From contig NZ_CP149822.1 of assembly GCF_038396755.1 (NCBI RefSeq), positions 5,672,001 to 5,736,000 of the forward strand: a stretch of DNA of 64,000 nucleotides. Reading direction: 5' to 3'. This document shows, piece by piece, positions 1 through 8,846 of this stretch. This DNA is from Chitinophaga pollutisoli (lineage in GTDB: Bacteria; Bacteroidota; Bacteroidia; Chitinophagales; Chitinophagaceae). The stretch's first letter is position 1, and every line of letters begins with the position of its first letter. Made by a program: the position numbers and the translations under genes. A model generated the notes under the pieces. It was not told the DNA's origin and made no database searches. It saw only the letters and a list, made by a program, of their open reading frames with translations.

Positions 1-788
1 ATGGCATGATAGGCCGAGGGCAGTCCCAGCAGGCCGGTCATGCCCACTTCGTTAGGATTATTGTGTTGGACGGCCATCTTGCCCCTGAACGAATAACCGA
101 CAGGTGCCTGTAGGGCGTTGGCGAGGTCGATGATTTCCGGATGCGCGCCTGCGGCGCCGATGCCGCAAAAGATCGTCACCTTCTCGCTTTTGTTGAGCGT
201 TTCAGCCAGTTGGGCCAGTTCGCCGGAGGAAGGGATGATGCCGGATTGGGTGAGGTAAACGTTGTGGGAAGATGCGCCTTTTTCCGCATCCATTTCCGAT
301 ACATCACCCGGCAATCCGAACACCGCTACGCCTTTGCGGCTGACGGCTGTTTGCATGGCCATTTGCAACATGCGCGGCGCTTGGGCTGGCGTGGTGGCCA
401 TTTCGCAATAGTAGCTGCAATCGTCGAACAGTTTGTAGATGTTCGTTTCCTGGAAAAAGCCGGAGCCGAATTCGGGGGAAGGGATGGCTGAAGCGATGGC
501 CAGCACCGGCGCGCCGGACCGGTGGGCGTCGTACAGGCCGTTGATGAGATGCACATGCCCGGGCCCGCAGCTCCCCGCGCAGCAGGCGATCTTGCCCGTC
601 AGCTGTGCTTCGGCGCCAGCGGCGTAGGCGGCGGTTTCTTCGTGGCGCACGTGTATCCATTGAATATGGCCGTCGCGGCGGATGGCGTCGTTGAGATGGT
701 TGAGGCTATCGCCGGTAACGGCGTAAATCCTTTCCACGCCCGCGGCGCGTAACAATTGAACGATCTGTTCTGCAACGGTTTGGGCCAT
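1..788 (-). CDS. poxB: Pyruvate oxidase / pyruvate dehydrogenase (quinone), thiamine-diphosphate enzyme, N-terminal part only
   Basis: The first about 262 residues of a ThDP-dependent enzyme are visible; the gene runs off the left edge. The translation starts MAQTVAEQIVQ and contains the PYR-domain hallmarks VTGDSLN, RHEETAA (with the conserved catalytic Glu) and AGSCGPG, then YCEMA and GLPGD, closely following the E. coli PoxB N-terminus from memory. The family decarboxylates pyruvate to acetate and CO2, passing electrons to the quinone pool at the membrane. The cofactor-binding PP domain lies outside the window, so full function and the membrane-binding tail cannot be checked. The ATG at 788 is the first start after an upstream noncoding stretch. 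A related acetolactate synthase-like enzyme is possible but less likely given the GDSLN and RHEE signatures. Confidence 0.85.
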   Translation of the reverse strand, partial: MAQTVAEQIVQLLRAAGVERIYAVTGDSLNHLNDAIRRDGHIQWIHVRHEETAAYAAGAEAQLTGKIACCAGSCGPGHVHLINGLYDAHRSGAPVLAIASAIPSPEFGSGFFQETNIYKLFDDCSYYCEMATTPAQAPRMLQMAMQTAVSRKGVAVFGLPGDVSEMDAEKGASSHNVYLTQSGIIPSSGELAQLAETLNKSEKVTIFCGIGAAGAHPEIIDLANALQAPVGYSFRGKMAVQHNNPNEVGMTGLLGLPSAYHA

Positions 789-1087
789 TTACTTGCTGTT
801 TTTTACAGTTATAACATGCATTCCCGGGAATGGTTTGAATTACGATAAATCATATGTAAAACAATGATATTCGTTCTCGGGCGATGTTGATGTGGGCGGA
901 TTGGGTGCAGGTAGGGCAGTAATGGGCTTTTTTTGAGGAACAGGGCCTTTGGAGGCAATCGTTGCCGGTGAAATTTTAACGGGATGGAGCGCACTGCCTG
1001 CGGTAACCGGAAAATCTTGGCAGCCGCCAAGATTTTATTTTGACGGAACGGGCATTTTTGTGGGGTAATCAAAATTCAGATCTAAAC
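789..1087. other. Intergenic region between divergent poxB and the DUF4345 gene
   Basis: About 300 bases between divergently transcribed genes, so it should carry both promoters. I see no coding signal that looks real and no convincing TTTG/TAnnTTTG promoter at proper spacing. A T7 run at about 927-933 is not preceded by a stem. Confidence 0.5.
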
Positions 1088-1504
1088 ATGAAACAACAAA
1101 AGACACTACGCATCCTTTCCCGCATTTATATTCTCTTTTCCGCCGCCAGCCTGTTGTATGTAAGCCTCATGGCATTTGCCAGTCCGCAGGCGGTAATGGA
1201 CCTGGTGCAGGTGAAATTGCCGAACCCCGATTCGTACAGTTCTATCCGCGGCGTGTATGGCGGTGTAGGGTTGACGATTGTGGTGATGTTATGCCGCTGG
1301 GCATTCCGGGACGAGCGGCAGGGTGTATTGTTCCTGGTGATGTTGTGGGGTTTTTATGCGTTGTCGCGGTTGATGACCCTTGGTATGGAGGGGCCCCTGG
1401 GCGATTTCGGGACGCAGTGGCTGATGACGGAGACCTTTTTATTCGTGACGGGAACGGTATTGTTTGTTTTCCTCCAAAAAGCTGCCCGGCTGGCACGGGC
1501 GTAA
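1088..1504 (+). CDS. DUF4345 family small membrane protein
   Basis: 138-residue hydrophobic protein with about four predicted membrane segments: near residues 8-28, 52-70, 78-96 and 108-130. The spacing, the Arg between helices and the YGGVGL-type turn fit the DUF4345 family of four-helix inner-membrane proteins, whose function is unknown. The ATG at 1088 starts MKQQK; an upstream in-frame ATG at 1040 would add 16 residues not typical of the family. A strong rho-independent terminator follows 40 bases downstream, so it appears to be a single-gene unit. Function not assigned. Confidence 0.75.
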   Translation: MKQQKTLRILSRIYILFSAASLLYVSLMAFASPQAVMDLVQVKLPNPDSYSSIRGVYGGVGLTIVVMLCRWAFRDERQGVLFLVMLWGFYALSRLMTLGMEGPLGDFGTQWLMTETFLFVTGTVLFVFLQKAARLARA

Positions 1505-1542
1505 ACGATCTGCACCCAGGCATGTGTGCGGAGAGATCCAGG

Positions 1543-1570
1543 CCGGCGGGCGTATGCCTGCCGGTTTTTT
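1543..1570 (+). terminator. Rho-independent terminator after the DUF4345 gene
   Basis: A 9-bp stem (CCGGCGGGC at 1543-1551 with GCCTGCCGG at 1556-1564, one G-T pair), a 4-base loop and six T residues at 1565-1570. Confidence 0.85.
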
Positions 1571-1617
1571 AGTATCCGATAACGCTGCAACTAAGATATT
1601 CGTTCAATTACTCAGCT

Positions 1618-1662
1618 AGTACGGTTCCAGTACGGTATCCCTATTGTATCCCTACTGCATCC
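1618..1662. repeat. Four tandem 11-12 bp units ending in ATCC/TTCC
   Basis: Units at 1618-1628, 1629-1640, 1641-1651 and 1652-1662 share the form (A/C)(G/T)A(C/T)NG(T/C)ATCC with drift between copies. They lie in the 497-base gene-free stretch 1505-2001, which otherwise holds only the terminator at 1543-1570. The about 11-bp period is close to one helical turn. A second array of the same design lies at 34323-34366. Confidence 0.6.
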
Positions 1663-2001
1663 GGGCTAAGTTCTGGCTGCACCATCCCTGCTAGCCAGCC
1701 TATTTGCCAGCCATCCACTATCCGAAATCCGCCCGCGCCGTACTCGTCCGCCGCTGCCCATTGTTTTACCGCCCGCCCTGCTTTCCCTCCGTTCATGTAA
1801 GGAATACACTAAGTGCCGGAATGCTTTGCAAAACCGTTTAGCTACCGGGTTTTGCCACGCCAACCGCCCCAATTTCCTGCATAGCAATCGTTTTCATGCT
1901 AAAACGATATAGCCGGGCGTTAGGGCAAGGGTACCCGGCACGCTTTACCATCTGTGGAATTTCGGTTTCGGGGATCGAAACAATAGTTATTTTGGGCAAC
2001 T

Positions 2002-3839
2002 ATGGTACAAAAATCGAATCGCAGTTTTGTAAGCCGGTCCATGATCGGCTTTTTGTATGCATGCGGCGCCGGTCTGATGCTGGCCCAACCTGCTACGGCG
2101 CAATCCGGAAAATGGCCGCTGACGGACCTCTCCGCCTTCCGCCAGCCCGGCGGCACCTGGCAGATCGCCGGCGACGTGTCCGCCAGGATCAGCAAGCCCA
2201 ATGCCCTCGAAACCGTTAAAGGCACCGGTGTACTGGTGAACCTCCCCGGCAAAAAACAACACGGGGAAGACCTCTATTCCAACTTCCAACACGGGGATAT
2301 CGACCTGGAACTTGATTATATGATGGCCGCGGGATCCAATTCCGGTATCTATTTCCAGGGGCGCTACGAATTCCAGCTGTTCGACAGCTGGGGGAATCCT
2401 TCCCCCGCGCAGCCGACAATGGCGGTATTTATGAGCGCTGGGACGACAGCAAGCCCGAAGGCCAGAAAGGCTACCAGGGCTACGCTCCCCGCCAGAACGC
2501 CAGCAAGGCGCCTGGCCTCTGGCAGCACCTGAAGGTATCCTTCCAGGCGCCCCGGTTCGATGCGGCGGGCAATAAGATCGTAAACGCCCGTATCATCCGC
2601 GCCGAGCTCAACGGCGTAACCATCCACGAAAACCTTGAGCTCCTCGGCGCCACCCGCGGCGCCAACGGCAACGAAGCCCCCACGGGCCCCCTGCGCATCC
2701 AGGGCGATCATGGCGCCGTCGCTTTCCGCAATATCCAGATCACCGACTATTCCACCCCGCGCCCCTCGCTTACGGGCCTGGAATACTCCGTATACAAAAC
2801 CGCCGGCGCCCGGGACCTCGACCCCGCCAGCGCGAAAGTGGAAGCCAAAGGCGCCAGCGATAAGCTGACCGCCAACGCCGGCCCCTTCACCCACGGTTAC
2901 CAGCTCCGTTACACCGGCAAGCTCAACGTACCGAAAGCTGGCGAATACGGCGTAGGCGTTTACGCGCAAGGCGGCGGCGCAAGCCTCAAAATCAATGGCA
3001 AAGAGGTAACCCGCTACGGCGGCAACAACCGCGGAAACGTGCAACTTCCGGCAGGCGCTTCCGACGTGGAAATCATCTACGGCCGCGAAGGCGACTGGGG
3101 CGCTCCCTCCGTTACGCTGTCCGTCGTTGGCAACGGCCTGCGCGAAACGCTCTACGGCGATCCCGTTTCCCCCGATAATACCGATCCCATCCTCGTGGAA
3201 GCAGACCAGAACACCCTGCTCCGCAGCTTCCTCGATATGCCGGGCCGTGAAAAAATTACACATGCCATTTCTGTAGGGAGCCCCGAAAAGGTGCATTATT
3301 CCTATGATCTCGATAACGGCATGCTGCTCCAGGTATGGCGCGGCCGCTTCCTCGAAACCACCCCCATGTGGCACGAGCGCGGCAATGGCACCGCCCGCCC
3401 CATAGGCGCCCTGCAGCGTTTCGGTAAAACCGCATTTACCCTCAACCGTCTGGCTGATGCCGGCGCGGAATGGAAAGCAGACTCCACCGGTACCAGCTAC
3501 CGTCCCAAAGGATATGTGCTCGATGAAAAAGACAGGCCCACTTTCCGCTACCAGATTTTCGGCAGCAATGTGACTGACGCCATCCGCATCCTGCCCGACG
3601 GCTCCGGTTTCACCCGCGATCTCGAGGTATCCGCCCCCGCGGCCGATCTCTTCGCCAAGCTCGCCGAAGGCGCGCAGATCGAGCAGGTGGAAAAAGACCT
3701 GTATGTAGTGGATGGAAAATCCTTCTACCTCCGCCTCACCGACGCCGGCGGCGCCAAACCAGTTGTGCGCACCTCCGGCGGCAAACAGGAACTGATCGTT
3801 CCCGTTCGCGGCAAGCTGAGCTATTCCATCCTTTTCTAA
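2002..3839 (+). pseudogene. DUF1080 (3-keto-disaccharide hydrolase-type) protein with PA14-like domain, frame broken once
   Basis: The frame opened at 2002 gives a signal peptide (residues 1-34, ending PATAQ) and a DUF1080 concanavalin-like fold up to YFQGRYEFQLFDSWG. It breaks at a C5 run (2402-2406); one extra C restores GGIYERWDD and the rest of DUF1080. The continuation holds a PA14-like beta-sandwich (KAGEYGVGVYAQGGGASLKINGKEV) and about 200 residues of unassigned periplasmic domain, ending at 3839. The repaired product is about 612 residues. DUF1080 proteins hydrolyse 3-keto-glycosides or bind sugars in the periplasm. The next gene starts 21 bases downstream and encodes a propeller-cytochrome c, suggesting a joint role in oxidative glycoside processing. 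The clean frame on both sides argues for a recent single-base loss or a sequence error. Confidence 0.7.
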
Positions 3840-3860
3840 ACCAATGACTGAATCATCGCA

Positions 3861-5837
3861 ATGAAGCATATAATCAAAAAAGCGGCGATGTGCCTGCTCC
3901 CGCTGATGACGCAACTCTCTTCCTCAGCGCAGGAAACGCCGAAAGAAGAAGACTATTTCCGTATTCTGAAAGTAAGCGCGCCGGAAGGTACGCTGCTCGA
4001 AGTGGGCGGCCTCACCGTATTGCCCAACGGCGACCTCGGCGTGGCAACCCGCCGTGGCGACGTCTACATCGTGGAAAATCCCGGTAGCCGCCGCCCGCAT
4101 TTCCGCAAATTCGCCAGCGGTCTGCACGAAATACTGGGCCTGGCCTATAAGAACGGCGACCTCTACTGCGCCCAGCGCGGCGAGCTTACCCGTCTTTCCG
4201 ACACCAACAACGACGGCAAGGCCGATGTATATGAAACCGTATACGCCTGGCCGCTTTCCGGTCACTACCACGAATACAGCTTCGGGCCCAAACTGGCGCC
4301 CGACGGCTCTTTCTTCGTATCCGGCAACGTAGCTTTCGGTAACGAGGAATGGTGGCGCGGCGAAAGCCGTGTTCCCTGGCGCGGCTGGGTAATGCATATT
4401 TCTCCCGACGGCAGCCACATGGAGCCCTGGGCCACCGGTATGCGCTCTCCCTGCGGTCTCGGTATGATCGATGGCGAACTGTTCTATTCCGAAAACCAGG
4501 GCGACTGGATGGGTTCCGGCGGCGTTTGGCAGGTGAAAAAAGGTGATTTCGTAGGGCATCCCGCTGGCCTCCGCTGGACCGACCACCCGGAATCTCCCCT
4601 CAAACTGAAAGAAGAAGATCTTTATAAACAAGTGGACCAGCGCCGCATCCGCAATGCGGAAGGCCGCATGGTGAAACCTGAAAACGTGGTGGACGAGCAG
4701 TTCAAAACGCTATCGGAAGTGAAGAAAGCCATCCCGCAGATCAAGTTGCCGGCAGTGTGGCTCCCGCACGGCGTGCTGGGCATTTCCAACTCCGAAATCC
4801 TTCCCATCCCGGAAAATACTTTTGGTCCGTTTGCCGGTCAGCTCCTCGTGGGGGACCAGGGGCAAAGCAAGATCATGCGTGTGGTGTTGGAAAAAGTGAA
4901 AGGGGAGTTCCAGGGCGTGGCATTTGATTTCAGGGGTGGTTTCCAGTCCGGCGTGTTGCGCATGGCCTGGGGGAAAGACGGTTCCCTGTACGTCGGTGAA
5001 ACCAACCGCGGCTGGGGCTCGGCCGGCGATGCCAACGAAGGTTTGCAGCGCCTGGTGTGGAGCAACCGTATTCCTTTCGAAATGAAAACCGTGAAAGCGA
5101 TGCCCGACGGCTTCGAGATCGAGTTTACATTGCCGGTAGACAAGAAGTCCGCCGCCGACCTGGCCGCCTATAACGTGGAAAGCTTCATTTACAAATATCA
5201 CCCTGTATATGGCAGCCCTACCGTAAACCCGGAAAGATGCGAAGTGAAAGGTGTGAAAGTATCTGAAGACGGCACCAAAGTGCGCCTGATCGTCGATAAC
5301 CTGCGCCAGTATTACATCCACAACATTTCCGTGGAAGGCGTGCGCGAGAAGGACTTCTTCTATACCGCCGTGCACCCCAACGCTTACTACACGCTCAACA
5401 ACATCCCCGATGGCGCCAAACTGGCGATGAGCGAAGTGAGCACCCGCAACTCCGTGAAGGAAGCCGAAGCCGCCGCCGCGAAAGCGAAAGCCGCTGAAGC
5501 CGCCAAAGCGAAGGCCACCGGCGCCAAACCCGCCGCGAAAACGCCTGAAACCACCGCCGCCAAGCCTGCCGCTCCCAAAGCGGCTACCTACGAGGAAGTA
5601 AAACCCCTCCTGGCAAAATATACCTGCTCCGCCTGCCACAATGCAGACAAAAAACAGGTTGGCCCGGCATTCAAAGACATCGCGCGTAAAAAGTACACGA
5701 ACGAGATGATCGTGAAACTTATCTATAACCCGAATCCTGAAAACTGGCCCGGCTACGCTACCGAAATGCCGCCCATGCCACAGGTTCCAAAGGCCGATGC
5801 GCTGCGTATCGCCAGCTGGATCAATACGTTAAACTAA
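3861..5837 (+). CDS. Secreted beta-propeller (GSDH/DUF7133-like) protein with C-terminal cytochrome c
   Basis: 658-residue exported protein with a signal peptide ending near SSSAQE at residues 1-25. Residues about 35-430 resemble the soluble glucose/sorbosone dehydrogenase-like propeller of large heme proteins (PNGDLGVATRRGDVYIVENP, a GHYHEYSFGPK motif, YVGETNRGWGS). A low-complexity Ala/Lys linker (about 530-570) leads to a class I cytochrome c with the heme motif CSACH near residue 593 and a distal Met in MPPMPQV. The family is taken to oxidise sugars or related substrates in the periplasm and pass electrons through the fused heme. It follows the DUF1080/PA14 gene at 21 bases, as an operon, and a terminator follows at 5864. 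Confidence 0.75.
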   Translation: MKHIIKKAAMCLLPLMTQLSSSAQETPKEEDYFRILKVSAPEGTLLEVGGLTVLPNGDLGVATRRGDVYIVENPGSRRPHFRKFASGLHEILGLAYKNGDLYCAQRGELTRLSDTNNDGKADVYETVYAWPLSGHYHEYSFGPKLAPDGSFFVSGNVAFGNEEWWRGESRVPWRGWVMHISPDGSHMEPWATGMRSPCGLGMIDGELFYSENQGDWMGSGGVWQVKKGDFVGHPAGLRWTDHPESPLKLKEEDLYKQVDQRRIRNAEGRMVKPENVVDEQFKTLSEVKKAIPQIKLPAVWLPHGVLGISNSEILPIPENTFGPFAGQLLVGDQGQSKIMRVVLEKVKGEFQGVAFDFRGGFQSGVLRMAWGKDGSLYVGETNRGWGSAGDANEGLQRLVWSNRIPFEMKTVKAMPDGFEIEFTLPVDKKSAADLAAYNVESFIYKYHPVYGSPTVNPERCEVKGVKVSEDGTKVRLIVDNLRQYYIHNISVEGVREKDFFYTAVHPNAYYTLNNIPDGAKLAMSEVSTRNSVKEAEAAAAKAKAAEAAKAKATGAKPAAKTPETTAAKPAAPKAATYEEVKPLLAKYTCSACHNADKKQVGPAFKDIARKKYTNEMIVKLIYNPNPENWPGYATEMPPMPQVPKADALRIASWINTLN

Positions 5838-5863
5838 ACGCACCGATCGGAAATACATGCCTC

Positions 5864-5901
5864 GCGGCGGAAGACCTTCTGGTTTTCCGCCGCTTTTTTT
5901 T
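5864..5901 (+). terminator. Rho-independent terminator
   Basis: GCGGCGGAA (5864-5872) pairs with TTCCGCCGC (5885-5893) and is followed by eight T. It ends the DUF1080/cytochrome operon. Confidence 0.85.
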
Positions 5902-6012
5902 CGCATGATGAGATTTTTTTGATCGGGTATTCACCCTTGAGGAGCATTTTTGCATTGTTATAGTAGGTACAAATACCACTGACTAGCTGATCTTCTCCAA
6001 CTTATCTTACCA

Positions 6013-6042
6013 GTGAATGCATTTCATTCACGTCTGACAGAC
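6013..6042. promoter_or_regulatory. Palindrome cluster upstream of an AraC gene
   Basis: A perfect 7-bp inverted repeat (GTGAATG 6013-6019, CATTCAC 6025-6031, 5-base loop) is followed at once by the short palindrome GTCTGACAGAC at 6032-6042. It lies about 100 bases before the AraC-family start, so an operator is possible; no regulator has been shown to bind. Confidence 0.35.
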
Positions 6043-6140
6043 TAGTACTATGCGAACCCCGTTTTGATTCTTCTCCAATTGGCTTCAGACATTTCAGCCG
6101 AAAGCAATTTTTTGAACTGTCACCAAATACATTATGTATT

Positions 6141-7142
6141 ATGGAAAGCCATCTGCCTCCAAACAGGATTTTGTGGATCGATGCACCGCAAATTGAACCT
6201 ATGCCTTTTGCCAGCATTCCTGACGATGAACTGAAAGGACTATTGCCCTTTGCCCGTGTGTATTATGAAATGTACCCGGATTGTAAGATCGTAACACAGG
6301 AGATCAGGCTGGTAGGGCCCGTTTCCATGTGGTTTCACCACGTGATGCCCTTCTTCCCCATGGTCCTGCTGCCGAAAACGACTATGCGCAACGTCATTCT
6401 TCATCTCATGCTCGGCAACAATGTGCGCGTACTGATGGGAAACGGGCGGTTGACGGATTTGCGCAACCACCGGATGGATCTTTTTAACCTGGAAAGTTAT
6501 TTTAATACTGTACCCCTGGAACCCGGGCAGTGGTTCGATAGTTTCCACATCAATTTCAGGCCGGAATCGGCAGGCGAGCTGATGGACACCGTTCCCGAAC
6601 TGGCCGGACTCATTACGCCGGAAATCCTCCAGGGAGAAGGGCGGATCAATGCCAGGCATGTGGTGTTCAATGAAGTTTGCCAACGCGCTTTGAAAAATAT
6701 CCTTTGTTGCAAACAAATCGGCGATACGGCTGAGTATTTCCTCCGCCGGCAGGCGGTTAACCTGCTCACCGTTTTTCTCCGCGCCATGCGGCAAGACGCG
6801 GGTGAAGTCCGGATGTCTACCAAAAACCGGAAGAAGACCGCGGCCTGCTACCATTACCTGGTCCGGAATTTCGCGAAACCGCATACGGTGGAAAGCCTCG
6901 GTGAACGCTTTTCCCTCGATCATACATTGCTGGAAGCCTCGTTTGTAGCCCGGTACGGCCGCACCATTCCTGAATTTATCATGGATAAACGCATGCACGT
7001 GGCATACCTCGCCCTGATGAAAACGAAAGCCCCTTTCTCCCGGATCGCCGAAGATACCGGGTTCGATTCGGTGGCCGCATTCCGCATCGCTTTCCGGAAA
7101 TATTTCCGGGTAGAGCCGGTGCACTTCATCAAGGGACAGTAA
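6141..7142 (+). CDS. AraC family transcriptional regulator
   Basis: 333 residues. The N-terminal about 220 residues are a sensor region of no recognised family. The C-terminal about 100 residues carry the twin helix-turn-helix of AraC proteins: a first HTH around VESLGERFSLDHTLLEASFVARYG, then SRIAEDTGFDSVAAFRIAFRKYF with the typical GF..VAAFRIAFRK second recognition helix. The effector is unknown. It is monocistronic: a palindrome-rich leader lies upstream and a bidirectional terminator downstream. Its targets could be the neighbouring genes or itself. Confidence 0.85.
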   Translation: MESHLPPNRILWIDAPQIEPMPFASIPDDELKGLLPFARVYYEMYPDCKIVTQEIRLVGPVSMWFHHVMPFFPMVLLPKTTMRNVILHLMLGNNVRVLMGNGRLTDLRNHRMDLFNLESYFNTVPLEPGQWFDSFHINFRPESAGELMDTVPELAGLITPEILQGEGRINARHVVFNEVCQRALKNILCCKQIGDTAEYFLRRQAVNLLTVFLRAMRQDAGEVRMSTKNRKKTAACYHYLVRNFAKPHTVESLGERFSLDHTLLEASFVARYGRTIPEFIMDKRMHVAYLALMKTKAPFSRIAEDTGFDSVAAFRIAFRKYFRVEPVHFIKGQ

Positions 7143-7204
7143 ACGCATACCATACTCCTGTGATAAACCATATCGTTACCTGGTGAAGGTATCTCGTCCT
7201 TCAG

Positions 7205-7244
7205 AAACGACAAAAGCTCCGTGGCACGGGGTTTTTGTCGTTTT
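7205..7244. terminator. Bidirectional terminator after the AraC gene
   Basis: AAACGACAAAA (7205-7215) is complementary to TTTTTGTCGTTTT (7232-7244), giving a long AT-rich stem flanked by A and T tracts usable on either strand. Confidence 0.75.
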
Positions 7245-7298
7245 AATATCTCCATACCCCATTTACTTACACACAATTCGGCGGGATAGCGGTTATTA

Positions 7299-7702
7299 AT
7301 GACAGGTCACATGAAAAACTATCCAATGTGTAAAATGCCGCATTTCTGCGCCCTTGGTCTACCGAAAAAAGGAGACGTGCTCGTGCTGAAGGGTTTGTAT
7401 TACGATTTCGACAAGTACGCCATCCATTACCCGGATGCCACGCGTGTGCTGGATTCGCCGGCCATTATCCTCCAGGATCATCCCGCCATGCGGATTTCAC
7501 TGGAATCACATATGGATAGACGTGGAAACGGCGCCTATAATCTCCGCCTCTCAGAACATCGCGCGGAGTCCGCCGTGCAATATCTCGTGCAGAAAGGCAT
7601 CGCCCGCAACCGGCTCGAATGGCGGGGATTCGGCGAAACACGGCTCGTGACCACTGCGGCAACAATGTGCAATGCAAAAATGTAACCTTAGCGAAATGTT
7701 AA
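7299..7702 (+). pseudogene. OmpA-like C-terminal domain remnant
   Basis: The translation carries the OmpA peptidoglycan-binding core YYDFDKYAI, ESHMDRRGNGAYNLRLSEHRAESAVQYL and GIARNRLEWRGFGETRLV. At 7650 the frame departs; adding one A gives NHCGNNVQC, the usual family continuation, with a stop at 7700-7702. Even repaired, the product ends before the NRRTEF segment whose Arg helps bind diaminopimelate, and the barrel or TPR region expected upstream of this domain is missing. I read it as a decayed piece of a larger OmpA-family lipoprotein. It meets the LLM gene tail to tail with a 2-base gap. Confidence 0.65.
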
Positions 7703-7704
7703 AA

Positions 7705-8721
7705 TCAGTTGCGGGGTGTTAGACCGAAAGCTTTGGCGAGCAAACGGAACGATTCCATTCTTTCGTCGGCATGCTCGGCGATGGTGCTGATCACGGCTTC
7801 GTCGACTTCATAAGTTTCGCAGAGCGCGGTGATCTTCGCTTTCACTACTTCCGGTGAACCGCAGATCATGCGGCGGCGGTTGTAGTTGACGCGCAGCTGC
7901 TCATCGGGCATGTACTCCTGTTCGCGGATGGCTTCGTAGGAGGGAAGCGCCGCATCGCTGCCGCGCTCGATCTGGAGCAGTCGGTAGTCCATGATGGTTT
8001 GCCAGCGCTCAACGGCTTCCGGGTTTTCGGAGGTGAACGCGAAAATGCCAAAGTTGGCGAGCGGAGCGGAAAGCGTTTCCGAAGGGCGGAAGGTTTCGCG
8101 GTATTGATGCACGACTTCCGGCCCGCCGCTGGGATTGATGAAATGGGCGAAGGAGAGGGCGGTTCCGAAGTGCGCCGCCACGCTCGCGCTGCCGCCGCTG
8201 GAAGTCAGCAGCCAGATGGGCGGAGCGGTTTCCGCCTGCGGCATGGCTTTCACTTTTTCATACAGCGTGCCCTCGGGCGCATGGTCCGTGAGGAAATGCT
8301 GCAGGTCCATGATCTGCTGCACGAAATCTTTGTCGCTGAACGTATTCTGCGGGTTGAGGATACGCGCAGTGAGCCGGTCGCCACCGGGAGCGCGCCCCAC
8401 GCCGAGATCGATGCGCCCGGGCGCGAGGGCTTCCAGCATCCGGAAATTCTCCGCTACCTTCAGCGAACTGTGGTTCGGTAACATCACACCGGCGGAGCCA
8501 AGGCGGATATACTCGGTATGCGCTGTCAAAAATGCCAGTAATACTTCCGGCGTGGAGCCGGCGATCGTTGCAATGTTATGGTGCTCCGAAACCCAGAAAC
8601 GCGAATAGCCCAGTTTGTCGGCCATTTGCGCCAATGCCATGGTTTCCAGCAAGGTTTCCCGTACGTTACTGCCGGTCCGGATCACGGACTGGTCCAGTAC
8701 ACTCAATTTTATCTGCTTCAT
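7705..8721 (-). CDS. LLM-class flavin-dependent oxidoreductase (MsnO8 type)
   Basis: 338 residues from the ATG at 8721 (MKQIKLSVLDQSV), preferred over an ATG 13 codons upstream because the family begins with this strand. Bacterial luciferase-like TIM barrel with family signatures RFWVSEHHN near the start, VMLPNHSSLKVAE, and APGRIDLGVGRAPGGD. Members use F420 or FMN for two-electron oxidation or monooxygenation; this subfamily (luciferase-like, MsnO8) has no well-defined substrate. It stands alone on the minus strand. Confidence 0.9.
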   Translation of the reverse strand: MKQIKLSVLDQSVIRTGSNVRETLLETMALAQMADKLGYSRFWVSEHHNIATIAGSTPEVLLAFLTAHTEYIRLGSAGVMLPNHSSLKVAENFRMLEALAPGRIDLGVGRAPGGDRLTARILNPQNTFSDKDFVQQIMDLQHFLTDHAPEGTLYEKVKAMPQAETAPPIWLLTSSGGSASVAAHFGTALSFAHFINPSGGPEVVHQYRETFRPSETLSAPLANFGIFAFTSENPEAVERWQTIMDYRLLQIERGSDAALPSYEAIREQEYMPDEQLRVNYNRRRMICGSPEVVKAKITALCETYEVDEAVISTIAEHADERMESFRLLAKAFGLTPRN

Positions 8722-8846
8722 CTTCCGTCGGTTAGATCCTTTCCGGTAAATCCGGACCATAAATGTAGGTATAATGCCCCATTTGGCGATTAACCGATTT
8801 TAGTTAGATTTACAGTCAACCAGGCAACCAAAATTTGATAGTCGGC

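Noticed and set aside
809..1072. 87-residue minus-strand frame in the poxB/DUF4345 gap
   Set aside because: Unusual residue mix (Pro/Arg/His/Lys-rich), no start context or homology signal; treated as noncoding.
2364..3914. 516-residue minus-strand frame across the DUF1080 gene and the cytochrome start
   Set aside because: The plus-strand reading (repaired at C5) matches DUF1080 and PA14 signatures throughout; the minus frame is Gly/Ala-rich without motifs and crosses two genes.
5387..5578. Ala-rich minus-strand frame inside the cytochrome gene
   Set aside because: It is the antisense of the low-complexity Ala/Lys linker of the propeller-cytochrome protein.
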